Source: UBA9655 sp964597045 (GTDB taxonomy: Bacteria; Pseudomonadota; Alphaproteobacteria; UBA9655). From it: a stretch of DNA of 64,000 nt. Made by a program: the position numbers and the translations under genes. The notes beneath the pieces are model-generated. The model ran no database searches. It saw only the letters and a list, made by a program, of their open reading frames with translations, and was not told the DNA's origin. Each line of letters begins with the position of its first letter. Positions within the stretch are counted from its first letter, which is position 1. The stretch lies in contig CAZQWE010000006.1 in assembly GCA_964597045.1 (NCBI GenBank), positions 1 to 64,000 of the forward strand. Direction: 5' to 3'. Below are positions 35,025 through 43,758 of this stretch, piece by piece.

Positions 35025-35058
35025 GTAATACTGTATTACAACAAGGTGTTTATGTCAA
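35025..35058 (-). promoter_or_regulatory. Promoter and palindromic operator of the MazEF-like pair
   Basis: On the minus strand, TTGACA (35058-35053), a 17-base spacer and TACAGT (35035-35030). The palindrome GTAATAC-T-GTATTAC (35025-35039) covers the -10. A related half-site, TACTGTAAT, lies at 35004-35012, nearer the antitoxin start. Confidence 0.65.
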
Positions 35059-35139
35059 GTTAGTTTTTAATTTTCTCATTATCTATTTATTAAGTTGCTT
35101 TCGCTATACCTATAGAAAATCTAATCTAGGGGCACCGTC

Positions 35140-37132
35140 ATGAAAAAAATAAATTATAGTTTATTTGTCCTCCTCTTTAGCTTTATAGCGCTCGAAAAAA
35201 GTTATGCTGTGGATTCACCAAAAGAGGCAACAAGCTACACAAAAGACTTGAATGCGACCCTATTAAAAGAACTCCCTTTTCAAGATCAACAATCCTTTGA
35301 AAATGCGGAACGAGGATTTATAGCCCCTTTACCAGATGGTGGGGTTATAAAAGACGCAAAAGGTGCAAAGATCTGGAATTTAAACGATTTTGCCTTTATC
35401 AAGAAAGGTGAAAAAATCACCTGACACAGTCAATCCTAGTCTCTGGAGACAAGCCCAACTCATTATCATTGGAGGGCTTTTTAAAGTTACTGACCAGATT
35501 TATCAGGTGAGAGCCGCTGATCTTTCCAATATTACATTCATTGAAGGTAAGGATGGTCTTATTATCGTTGACCCTCTTATTTCAACAGAGACTGCTCAAG
35601 CCGCATTGAACCTCTATTATGCGCACCGACCAAAGAAACCCATCGTTGCCGTGATCTATACTCATAGTCATGTCGATCATTACGGAGGAGTTAGAGGCGT
35701 TGTTTCAGAAGATGATGTCAAATCAGGGAAAGTTAAAATTGTAGCTCCTGAGGGCTTCCTAGCTCATGCTGTCGCTGAAAATATCATGGCCGGAAATGCA
35801 ATGAGTCGTCGTGCTAGTTACATGTATGGCAACCTGTTACCCAAAGCCCCTAAAGGACAAGTAGGCGCAGGTCTTGGACCCACAACATCTTTTGGAACCG
35901 TATCCTTAATTCCTCCAACGAATATTATTCGAAAAAACATGGAAACCTTATCTCTGGCAGGAATCGAGTTTGTTTTCTTCATGGCACCAGACTCAGAAGC
36001 CCCCTCTGAAATGTTCTTGTATATTCCTCAATATAAAGCTCTTTGTACAGCTGAGGATGCAACCCATACGTTACATAATACTTATTCCCTGAGAGGTGCT
36101 CAAATAAGAGATCCTTTAGCTTGGTCGAAGTATATCAATGATGCCCTTCACTTATGGGGAAATCAAGCCCAAGTGCTCTTTGCGCCTCACCATTGGCCTA
36201 TTTGGGGGGAACAAAATATTGTGAAACATTTAGAACTCCAAAGAGATCTCTACCGTTTCATTAACGATCAAACATTAAGACTTACAAACGAAGGTTACAC
36301 AAAAGAACAAATCGCCGAAAGAATCAAATTACCCGATTCGTTAAGCCATTATTGGTCAAACAGAGGCTATTATGGAACCATGAATCATAATATTAAAGCG
36401 ACTTACGTTAAATATTTAGGGTGGTTTAATGGAAATCCTGCAACCTTAAACGTTCTTCCTCCTGTTGAAGGAAGTAAGAAGTTTGTGGAATATATGGGAG
36501 GAGCACCTGCCATTATAGAAAAAGCAAAAAAAGATTATGCTGCTGGAGAGTATCGCTGGGTAGCAGAGGTCCTCAATCATGTTGTTTTTGCAGATCCAAA
36601 TAATCAAGAAGCTCGCAATTTAGAAGCAGATGCTCTTGAACAACTCGGATATCAAGCAGAGTCAGGACCATGGCGCAATTTCTATTTAAGTGGAGCCAAA
36701 GAGTTACGGGAAGGTATTAAAAAGGAAGGCTCACCTTCAACTGTTAGTCCTGATACAATCCGTGCTATGGATCCAGATTTACTCTTCGATTATCTCGGTG
36801 TTCGCTTAAATGCAGAAAAGGCTGAGGATAAAACAATAACCATAAATTTTGTTTTTTCAGATACAAATCAAAAATATAAACTCGAATTGAAGAACAGCAC
36901 ACTGAACCATACTGAAAACGATCAAGCAAAAAATGCAGACCTAACGCTAACACTTACCCGAAGGTCTTTAGATAACGTTTTGCTCAAACAAAACACCATC
37001 AAGGAAGAAATTGATAAAGGCGACATCAAAGTCCAAGGAGATATTAACAAACTGACAGAGCTTTTGGGCTATCTTGATACCTTTGATTTTTGGTTCAATA
37101 TCGTCACTCCTAATGAAGCAAAGGATAAGTAA
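35140..37132 (+). pseudogene. Alkylsulfatase (SdsA/BDS1-like MBL fold) interrupted by one frameshift
   Basis: Two ORFs in different frames make one alkylsulfatase of ~660 residues, the family's usual length. The first (35140-35424) has a signal peptide (ending near KSYA) and the conserved start region QDQQSFENAERGFIAPLPDG. The second continues PDTVNPSLWRQAQL, the zinc motif THSHVDH (near 35660-35680), and the C-terminal SCP2-like domain. The break is in A6 at 35411-35416: removing one A restores GEKSPDTVNPSLWRQ exactly. Active homologues hydrolyse alkyl sulfates such as SDS in the periplasm. Either recent inactivation, a sequencing slip, or slippage-rescued expression. The zinc-binding part is otherwise intact. 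Confidence 0.85.
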
Positions 37133-37202
37133 GAAAAAAACGCTTCCCCTTTGTTACATCCTTTTAGTATAGTCAACTCATTAAAAAATATATGAGGTGA
37201 CC

Positions 37203-37760
37203 GTGACTACAGAAATCGTCTCCGAGTTGAGAAAGAAAATGACTTCCGCATTTGATAGTGTCCACCGTGACTTTTCAGGCCTCAGAACAGGAAGAGCCTC
37301 CCCCAATCTGCTTGAGTCCGTCATGGTTGACGCATACGGCAGCAAGATGCACATTAACCAAGTTGGGAACGTCAACGTTCCGGAGCCTCGTCTCTTAACA
37401 GTTCAGGTCTGGGATATGGGCCTTGCAACAGCTGTTGAAAAAGCTATCCGTGACGCTGGTCTTGGCTTAAATCCTTCCGCAGCTGGAAATGTTATCCGTG
37501 TCCCTCTTCCTGAGCTCAGTGAAGAACGGCGTAAGGAGCTTGTTAAAGTTGCTGGAAAGTATGCAGAACAAGGACGCATTGCAATTCGTAATATCCGCAG
37601 AGATGGAATGGATCAGGTTAAAACCCTTGAAAAGGATTCACATGTTTCTGAAGATGAATCACACCGCATATCCGATGATATCCAAAAGGTCACAGATGAG
37701 TTTATTAAAAAAGTTGATGACGCCTTAACTCAAAAAGAAAAAGAAATTATGCAGGTATAA
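37203..37760 (+). CDS. frr: Ribosome recycling factor
   Basis: 185 residues from the GTG at 37203, the family's normal length; GAGG lies 5 bases upstream. An earlier GTG (37197) overlaps that site. Signatures are LRTGRASPNLLESVMVDAYG and RRKELVKVAGKYAEQGRIAIRNIRRDG. It splits post-termination ribosomes with EF-G. Starts the right-hand half of the interrupted pyrH-frr operon. Confidence 0.96.
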   Translation: MTTEIVSELRKKMTSAFDSVHRDFSGLRTGRASPNLLESVMVDAYGSKMHINQVGNVNVPEPRLLTVQVWDMGLATAVEKAIRDAGLGLNPSAAGNVIRVPLPELSEERRKELVKVAGKYAEQGRIAIRNIRRDGMDQVKTLEKDSHVSEDESHRISDDIQKVTDEFIKKVDDALTQKEKEIMQV

Positions 37761-37772
37761 GGTAGCGAGTTT

Positions 37773-38492
37773 ATGACAGAAAGACGCCTTACTAAAGTCC
37801 CTGAACATGTTGCCATTATCATGGACGGCAATGGGAGATGGGCAAGACAGCAGAATCTCTCACGCCTAGAAGGTCATAAGCGGGGAAGTGAGGTGGCGAG
37901 AGAAATCGTTACAGCTTCTGCACGTATAGGTATTAAAAATCTTACCCTTTATGCCTTTTCCTCTGAAAACTGGCGCCGGGATCCCAATGAAGTTTCAGGA
38001 CTCATGGGTCTTTTGAAGCTCTATCTTGAATCTGAAACTGAAGAACTGCATAAAGAAGGTGTTCGACTAAGAGTCATTGGTGAACGCAACCAACTCCCCA
38101 ACACCATCCTAGATCTCGTTGAACAAGTTGAAGAACTTACAAAACGTAATAAAACTATAAATCTTCAAATGGCTATTAGCTATGGTAGTCGTGCTGAAAT
38201 CTTACATGCAGTTAAAGAACTTGCTGCAAAAGTTCGTGATCACCGAATTGATCCTGAACAAATTACGGAGCAAACTTTGGAGCAGCACCTTTATACAGCT
38301 GGCATTCCTGACCCAGATCTCCTTATCCGCACAAGCGGAGAAAAGCGGATTAGTAATTATCTTTTGTGGCAACTTGCTTATACAGAGCTCCTTTTTGTGG
38401 ACAAGTTCTGGCCAGATTTTACTCCGGAAGATTTTATGGAAACGCTTTTAATGTACCAAAACAGGGAGAGGCGCTTTGGTACAGCGGCCTAA
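37773..38492 (+). CDS. uppS: Undecaprenyl (isoprenyl) diphosphate synthase
   Basis: 239 residues, cis-prenyltransferase. VAIIMDGNGRWARQ (catalytic Asp), LEGHKRGSEVAREIV, YAFSSENWRR, and PDLLIRTSGEKRISNYLLWQ. It makes the lipid carrier for peptidoglycan and LPS. 12 bases after frr; overlaps cdsA by 17 bases. Confidence 0.96.
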   Translation: MTERRLTKVPEHVAIIMDGNGRWARQQNLSRLEGHKRGSEVAREIVTASARIGIKNLTLYAFSSENWRRDPNEVSGLMGLLKLYLESETEELHKEGVRLRVIGERNQLPNTILDLVEQVEELTKRNKTINLQMAISYGSRAEILHAVKELAAKVRDHRIDPEQITEQTLEQHLYTAGIPDPDLLIRTSGEKRISNYLLWQLAYTELLFVDKFWPDFTPEDFMETLLMYQNRERRFGTAA

Positions 38493-39150
38493 ATTTCGCA
38501 AAGCTAACACACTCCTTCCACGAATTCTTTCCTCACTCGTTCTGATCCCTCTTTCTCTCTATTTGATTTATCTAGGCCCTCCTTTCTCAACGGCACTGGC
38601 GGCTCTTATTATAATTGGCATTATCATTGAATGGACGTTATTATCCTTTAAACTCAACCTTCCTCTTCTCAAAAAACTCCTGTTTATTGTCTGTGGCACA
38701 GTATATCTCTCACTTTCTATTTACTTTCTTTTCCTCTATTTTCTCTTGCCCGATGGGTGGATGTACCTCTTTTGGTTATTTATCCTCGTCTGGAGCATAG
38801 ATATTTTTGCCTTCGTGGGAGGGAGTATATTAAGAGGACCTAAACTCTCTCCTTCTATCAGTCCGAATAAAACATGGGCAGGATTTATTTCAGGCATTCT
38901 CGCTGGTGTTGGTATGGGTTATGCCGCATCTCTTTGGCTTCTCCCTGGATCCCATTCTTGGGTTGGGCTCTTCTTTTTGTCACTCGTGGCCCAATTCGGT
39001 GATCTGCTTGAATCAAAAGCAAAAAGATTAGCGAACATTAAAGACTCCAGTCCCTTGATTCCAGGTCATGGCGGTCTTCTTGATCGTCTGGATAGTTTAA
39101 TTGGTGTTGGCTTTGTTCTCGCCCTTTGGCATTATTATCAGACATTATGA
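38476..39150 (+). CDS. cdsA: Phosphatidate cytidylyltransferase
   Basis: 224 residues from a TTG at 38476, shorter than the usual ~270 through a reduced N-terminal membrane region. Several membrane spans, then the CdsA signature around SKAKRLANIKDSSPLIPGHG followed by GLLDRLDSL. It makes CDP-diacylglycerol for phospholipids. It overlaps uppS and is coupled to cca by ATGA. dxr-rseP-bamA, frequent next genes, are not here. Confidence 0.92.
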   Translation: MVQRPKFRKANTLLPRILSSLVLIPLSLYLIYLGPPFSTALAALIIIGIIIEWTLLSFKLNLPLLKKLLFIVCGTVYLSLSIYFLFLYFLLPDGWMYLFWLFILVWSIDIFAFVGGSILRGPKLSPSISPNKTWAGFISGILAGVGMGYAASLWLLPGSHSWVGLFFLSLVAQFGDLLESKAKRLANIKDSSPLIPGHGGLLDRLDSLIGVGFVLALWHYYQTL

Positions 39151-40358
39151 TGAAATTGACAGCTCCATGGTTAACACTTCCTGCTGTTCAACACCTTTTT
39201 GATATCTTTGAAAAAGAGGGAGCAACCCTTCGTCTTGTAGGAGGATCGGTCCGCGATGGGCTCTTAAATCTATCCGTAAGTGACATCGATTTTGCTGTTG
39301 ATAAGAATCCTAACTGGGTTATGCAACTCCTCAAATCTCATCATATTAAGTGCATTCCCACAGGGATTGATCATGGAACGGTTACGGCTGTCATTGATAG
39401 AAGACCTTACCAAATTACAACTTTGCGGTTAGATGTGGAAACGTTTGGACGTAAGGCTAATGTGGAATTTACGAATGATTGGGCACAAGATGCTCAAAGA
39501 CGTGACTTTACCATAAATGCCATTTACGCTGATAAAAATGGAGATCTTTTTGATCCTGTTAACGGTGTCCAAGATCTTGAGAATCATATCGTCCGATTTA
39601 TTGGAGAGGCTTCTCTTAGAATCAAAGAAGATTACTTAAGAATCTTACGGTTCTTTCGTTTTTCTGCCCGCTTTGGTCACGAACCTTATGATGCTGAGGG
39701 GCTCAAAGCCTGTTCAGAATTTGCCTCCCATCTTCCTCATTTAGCCCGAGAAAGAGTTACGGATGAATTCATGAAACTCCTCACCCTCCCCTCACCCCTT
39801 TATACCTTGGAAGCAATGAATGAGACAGGGGTGCTGGCTTATATTCTTCACCCGGGAACATGGGATGTTTTGAAAGTTCTTATTACTCTCGAGAAGGGTT
39901 TAGATTTAACCATTTTTCCTCTTCAAAGACTTGCAGCTTTCCATCCGGTTATTGAGGAAGTCCGGAAACACCTCAGGCTCTCAAACAAACAAACCCATAC
40001 TTTAGCCTTTCTCTCAAAATCACATCCACTTGTCACAAAGGAAACCTTTAAACAACAAGCCTACTATGCGGGGCGAGAAGAAACATTTGAACTCGCTGTA
40101 ATTCAAACCGCTCAAAGAATTTCAAATAGTAACCTTTCCCTTCCAGAAGGAGAAATACTTCTTCAAAATTTATTTGAAACCTTTAAGGATTGGGAAGTCC
40201 CCGAATTTCCCCTCACCGGTAATGATCTGCTTGAGGCGGGTATAAAGGAGGGAAAGGATGTTGGGCGCCTTTTGAGAACATTGGAACAGTGGTGGCTTTC
40301 TCAAGGATTGAGTCCTGATCGCAAAACTTGTCTCTCTGAACTTTCCCGTCTCCTGTAA
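39147..40358 (+). CDS. cca: CCA-adding tRNA nucleotidyltransferase / poly(A) polymerase family
   Basis: 403 residues from ATG 39147 (ATGA overlap with cdsA). Class II nucleotidyltransferase: RLVGGSVRDGLL, catalytic DIDFAV, QRRDFTINAIYAD and RIKEDYLRILRFFRFSARF. In alphaproteobacteria this type adds CCA to tRNA ends; PcnB activity cannot be excluded from sequence. Both tRNAs in this window already encode CCA, so repair is the likely use. Its last 146 bases overlap a convergent gene. Confidence 0.9.
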   Translation: MMKLTAPWLTLPAVQHLFDIFEKEGATLRLVGGSVRDGLLNLSVSDIDFAVDKNPNWVMQLLKSHHIKCIPTGIDHGTVTAVIDRRPYQITTLRLDVETFGRKANVEFTNDWAQDAQRRDFTINAIYADKNGDLFDPVNGVQDLENHIVRFIGEASLRIKEDYLRILRFFRFSARFGHEPYDAEGLKACSEFASHLPHLARERVTDEFMKLLTLPSPLYTLEAMNETGVLAYILHPGTWDVLKVLITLEKGLDLTIFPLQRLAAFHPVIEEVRKHLRLSNKQTHTLAFLSKSHPLVTKETFKQQAYYAGREETFELAVIQTAQRISNSNLSLPEGEILLQNLFETFKDWEVPEFPLTGNDLLEAGIKEGKDVGRLLRTLEQWWLSQGLSPDRKTCLSELSRLL

Positions 40359-40833
40359 AATAGCGAGAAAGACCATTTAAACCGAAGCGTAATTCTTCAA
40401 TATAGTGCGCATCCCGTGGTACTGTCCTAACCTCACCGTCATAAAAAACAACTTTTAAAACAATAATATAGGATCTATGTCCACTCCCTTTTAAAGCAAG
40501 GAGTGCCCTCCTCCAAGATTTTGTCCGGGCCACAACCTGACTTTCGGTGAGTTGGGTTCCTGTTTTATGAGCGAGCATGCTTTTCGTCATTTTAAGTGTG
40601 TAGTCTAAACAAGCCTCATGCTTATATCCAATTTCTCTTAAAGTCAGACCCGCATCATACTGAGAGGTTGAGATTATATCTCTTCCATATAAAATCCCAA
40701 GCAACGATTCAGTTAATGTTTGTTCTTGCCCAGGTTTCAGAAGTTCAAGTTTTTTCTTTTGAAGCTCAGGTGTCCCTTTATCAATTTTGACACGGAAAAG
40801 CTTGGGACGACCCCGTTTTCTTTTTATCATCAT
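40213..40833 (-). CDS. AT-hook-like basic protein, unknown
   Basis: 206 residues from ATG 40833 (GGAGGAG just upstream; ATG 40830 also possible). The start is KRKRGRPKLF, an AT-hook, then KIDKGTPELQKKK, a pattern I associate with uncharacterised alphaproteobacterial endosymbiont proteins, though without certainty. A middle helical part follows (ISTSQYDAGLTLREIGYKH). DNA binding is a reasonable guess from the hook alone. The final ~48 residues are encoded opposite the end of cca, which suggests loss of an original stop. Divergent from the Cys-rich secreted protein gene. Confidence 0.55.
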   Translation of the reverse strand: MMIKRKRGRPKLFRVKIDKGTPELQKKKLELLKPGQEQTLTESLLGILYGRDIISTSQYDAGLTLREIGYKHEACLDYTLKMTKSMLAHKTGTQLTESQVVARTKSWRRALLALKGSGHRSYIIVLKVVFYDGEVRTVPRDAHYIEELRFGLNGLSRYFTGDGKVQRDKFCDQDSILEKATTVPMFSKGAQHPFPPLYPPQADHYR

Positions 40834-40940
40834 AAACTCCTCCCCTTTTATCTTCAAATGTCTCATGGAAATTAAAAGGTGACAAATTCAAAAAAAGGCC
40901 ATTTCAAATAATCAAACTCTTTATGTAATTAATTGATCAT

Positions 40941-40968
40941 TTCACAAACCTTATTAATGCAGTATGAT
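40941..40968 (+). promoter_or_regulatory. Promoter of the Cys-rich secreted protein gene
   Basis: TTCACA (40941-40946), a 16-base spacer and TATGAT (40963-40968), 33 bases before the ATG at 41001. The gene has its own leader and GGAG ribosome site. Confidence 0.5.
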
Positions 40969-41000
40969 AAGGTGTACCTTTTAAATGGATGGAGAAAAAA

Positions 41001-41354
41001 ATGAAAAAAATCGTGTACACAATCAGTTTATTAGCTGCTTTTTTAACCACTCAAGAGGCTTTTTCCCAAAGAGAATCCCGAACTGAGGCCAAGTGTTATT
41101 CAGGTCGTGACTTTAGAATCAATGGAGCCTTAGACCGGTGTGATGATTTTTGTAAGGATAATGGTTACAGAGGAGCGGAAGGTTGGAAATGTGGGTCCGA
41201 TGTAAAGTGTGAGGATTCAAAATGTGTCTGTATTTGCGTGAAACGTTCAAGAGATGAGGAACGGGATAAGGAACGAGATAGAGACCGCAAGAAAAAGGAC
41301 GACTCAACCATTAAAATTCCTTTAGGTGATAAACTAAATATTGAAATAAAGTAG
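41001..41354 (+). CDS. Secreted Cys-rich protein with Arg/Asp-rich tail
   Basis: 117 residues. ATG 41001 is preceded by GGAG at 6 bases; an ATG at 40989 overlaps that site. Signal peptide MKKIVYTISLLAAFLTTQEAFS. The mature core of ~50 residues holds eight cysteines (pattern C...C..DFC...C...C...CVCIC), compatible with four disulfides, followed by a highly charged repeat (RDEERDKERDRDRKKK) and a hydrophobic end. No family recognised. Exported and possibly secreted; a host-directed role is speculation. It lies 2 bases upstream of meaB. Confidence 0.65.
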   Translation: MKKIVYTISLLAAFLTTQEAFSQRESRTEAKCYSGRDFRINGALDRCDDFCKDNGYRGAEGWKCGSDVKCEDSKCVCICVKRSRDEERDKERDRDRKKKDDSTIKIPLGDKLNIEIK

Positions 41355-41356
41355 AG

Positions 41357-42286
41357 ATGAATCGCAGGGAACTGGCTCAAGCCATCACATTGGTTGAATC
41401 AACAAACCCTGAGGATCAAGAGAAAGCTTACACGTTACTGGACACTTTGGAACCTGCAACGTCAAGTTTTCGCATTGGAGTCTCAGGGGTTCCTGGCGCA
41501 GGTAAATCTACTTTTATTGATTCCTTTGGTTCTTTACTGATTGAGAAAGGTCACCGGGTAGCCGTTCTTGCCATAGATCCCTCGTCTCCTTTAACCCATG
41601 GATCGATTCTCGCTGACAAAACCCGAATGATGAGGTTGAGTTCATCCCCCGATGCTTTTATTCGTCCTACGCCCTCCTCTGGTGTTTTAGGGGGTGTTTC
41701 AGCACGAACAAGAGAAGTAACCCTTCTGTGTGAAGCGGCAGGATACGACATCATCCTCATTGAAACTGTTGGTATCGGTCAATCCGAAATCCAGATCTCC
41801 AGCCTCACAGACGCTGTCCTCCTCTTAATTCCTCCTGCTGCAGGGGATGAGCTCCAAGGCATTAAAAAAGGAATCGTTGAGATTGCGGACATTCTTTTGA
41901 TTAATAAAAACGATGGTGACCTCAAGCCTTTCTGTGATCAAGCTTTCAATGTTTATACCCAAGCTCTGAAGTTAACTTCCCAAAGACCTCCTCCTCTTCA
42001 TAAGATCTCATCCAAGGAGGGATATGGGCTGGAAGTCGTCTGGAAAGACTTAAGCACATTAAAAGAAAACGGTTTGCAGAATGGAAAATGGGAAATGAGG
42101 CGCCAGAGTCAGGGAAAACTTCTATTTGAGGAAATAGTAAGGGAGGAAGTTTGGAGGCAATTTAAAGCACGATACGGCGAGCAAATGACACATCTAACGT
42201 TAGATGCTAATCAATCCGCACTGAAGCGGGCTAAAAAATACGCACATGAATGTTTCGAAGTTTATCAAGGAAAAGTCCGCACTTGA
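41357..42286 (+). CDS. meaB: MeaB-family G3E GTPase
   Basis: 309 residues. Walker A GVPGAGKSTFID, VLAIDPSSPLTHGSILADKTRM, ETVGIGQSE and the NKxD-type NKNDGD place it in MeaB/ArgK. It guards and loads B12-dependent methylmalonyl-CoA mutase. No mutase gene is in the window. The start lies 2 bases after the upstream gene's stop. Confidence 0.92.
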   Translation: MNRRELAQAITLVESTNPEDQEKAYTLLDTLEPATSSFRIGVSGVPGAGKSTFIDSFGSLLIEKGHRVAVLAIDPSSPLTHGSILADKTRMMRLSSSPDAFIRPTPSSGVLGGVSARTREVTLLCEAAGYDIILIETVGIGQSEIQISSLTDAVLLLIPPAAGDELQGIKKGIVEIADILLINKNDGDLKPFCDQAFNVYTQALKLTSQRPPPLHKISSKEGYGLEVVWKDLSTLKENGLQNGKWEMRRQSQGKLLFEEIVREEVWRQFKARYGEQMTHLTLDANQSALKRAKKYAHECFEVYQGKVRT

Positions 42287-42343
42287 ATAGTCTGTTTCTT
42301 TTTTCTATATAATAAGTACACCATTTTCTAAAAGAATATTAAG

Positions 42344-42874
42344 ATGAAGCTCTATATTATTGGAACCACCGGATCGGGGAAGACAACTCTTGCGCGCTTG
42401 CTTCAAGAAAAACTCAGCTTACCCCATATTGAGCTTGATGATTTATATTGGCTTTCTAACTGGCAACAAAGATCTTCTGAGGAGTTTACTCAAATCGTAA
42501 AAGAAGAAACATCCACAAGCAAATGGGTTGCAAGTGGGAACTACAGGCAAATCAAAGAATATATGATGGATCAAGCGGATGTTATAGTGTGGTTGGACTA
42601 TTCATTCTTCCGTGTATTTTCACAGCTTTTCAAAAGAACGATGAGAAATATCTACACAAAGACTCCCATTTCAGGTGGCAATCAAGAAACACTTTATCTT
42701 CAGTTTTTCTCAAGTAAATCTATCCTATGGTGGGCGATCAAAACCCATTTGAGGCGTCGCAGAAACTATACCCAAATGATGACCCAAGGTGCTTATAAAC
42801 ATAAATGGGTACGGATAAGGAATAGGCATGAATGTAAGAGGTTTATTCAGAATATCACAAGACCAAATTTGTAA
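42344..42874 (+). CDS. P-loop kinase-like protein (adenylate-kinase/FlaR-related)
   Basis: 176 residues. Walker A IIGTTGSGKTTLAR, then PHIELDDLYW and ASGNYRQIKEYMMDQADVIVWLDY, the pattern of the small P-loop proteins often annotated as topology-modulation or adenylate-kinase-like. The substrate is unknown. The C-terminal half is strongly basic (LRRRRNY). The 2.5th-copy repeat element begins 118 bases downstream. Confidence 0.7.
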   Translation: MKLYIIGTTGSGKTTLARLLQEKLSLPHIELDDLYWLSNWQQRSSEEFTQIVKEETSTSKWVASGNYRQIKEYMMDQADVIVWLDYSFFRVFSQLFKRTMRNIYTKTPISGGNQETLYLQFFSSKSILWWAIKTHLRRRRNYTQMMTQGAYKHKWVRIRNRHECKRFIQNITRPNL

Positions 42875-42992
42875 ATATCAATGTATGCGAAGGCTCGTTA
42901 CTTTTTCTTGATTTTCTCATTTCTTAAGATAAAATTTTTCTCATAAAAACCTCATCCTAATAAGGTTCTGAAGTACTACCAAATTGAATATT

Positions 42993-43195
42993 GGGGCTAT
43001 GCAGTTAACTCCCATTAAACTTCGGGCGTCATTCCTGCGAAAGCAGGAATCCAGTGAAAACAATTTATTCCGAAGGAATGTAAATATTGTTGAATAAAAT
43101 TTTTTATTGTTTATGCAATAAATAGTTACCCTGGATCCCAGCTTTCGCTGGGATGACGCAGCTTGGGTCAAAAAGCGGGAGTTAACTGCATAGCC
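42993..43195 (-). mobile_element. 206-bp inverted-repeat element, copy B (inverted, MITE-like)
   Basis: Same as copy A at 34208-34413 but in opposite orientation, with only a handful of substitutions and one-base indels. The left end is identical; the right end reads GCATAGCCTC. An exact 8-bp direct repeat TTGAATAT lies on both sides (42984-42991 and 43199-43206), one base out from each end. This is the pattern of target-site duplication. It fills most of the 42875-43238 gap between the kinase-like gene and hicB; nothing else is visible in that gap. Confidence 0.85.
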
Positions 43196-43238
43196 TCGTT
43201 GAATATATTTATGAACAATAGGAAAAGGAAGGATTTCT

Positions 43239-43580
43239 ATGAAGGATATGATGGAATATAAAAACTATTATGGTTCTGTTCATTATAGTGATGAAGACAA
43301 GATATTTTATGGAAAACTCGAATTTATTCGCAATCTTATTACCTATGAAGGTATTGATGTAAACTCCATACGCAAAGCCTTTGAGGACGCAGTTGATGAT
43401 TACTTAGAGACTTGTAAAACTCAAGATGAAATGCCTGAGAAGCCCTTTAAAGGAACCTTCAATGTGCGGGTTTCAAGTGACTTACACCGCAGGGCTGTGT
43501 TAACAGCTTCAAAAAGAGAAATAAATTTGAATACAATTGTATCGGAAGCTCTCACATCTTATTTGAAAGACTGTAGATAA
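43239..43580 (+). CDS. HicB-family antitoxin, no HicA partner seen
   Basis: 113 residues. N-terminal HicB fold (GSVHYSDEDKIFYGKLEF...ITYEG, then AFEDAVDDYLETC) and a C-terminal ribbon-helix-helix region (KGTFNVRVSSDLHRRAVLTA...LNTIVSEAL) for DNA binding. HicB normally neutralises the HicA mRNA interferase encoded next to it. No hicA-like ORF lies on either side; instead the copy-B element sits directly upstream. GGAAGGA precedes the ATG. Confidence 0.82.
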   Translation: MKDMMEYKNYYGSVHYSDEDKIFYGKLEFIRNLITYEGIDVNSIRKAFEDAVDDYLETCKTQDEMPEKPFKGTFNVRVSSDLHRRAVLTASKREINLNTIVSEALTSYLKDCR

Positions 43581-43626
43581 GTAATCTCATTGACAACTCC
43601 CCCGTTTCTCTTTAACCAATCCCTAG

Positions 43627-43713
43627 GCCCAGGTGGCGGAATTGGTAGACGCGCTAGATTCAGGTTCTAGTGAGCGAAAGCTTGTGGAAGTTCGAGTCTT
43701 CTCCTGGGCACCA
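43627..43713 (+). tRNA. tRNA-Leu, anticodon CAG
   Basis: Acceptor stem GCCCAGG with CCTGGGC, D-arm with TGGTAGACGCG, anticodon stem CTAGA-TTCAGGT-TCTAG giving CAG, a long variable arm (GAGCGAAAGCTT), T-arm and encoded CCA. Confidence 0.95.
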
Positions 43714-43758
43714 TTTTGAGTTATACTTATTCGACAGTATTTCAACTGAAAGAAGAAA

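Noticed and set aside
1151..43195. CRISPR array
   Set aside because: The repeats are dispersed palindromes without regular spacers, and no cas genes are present.
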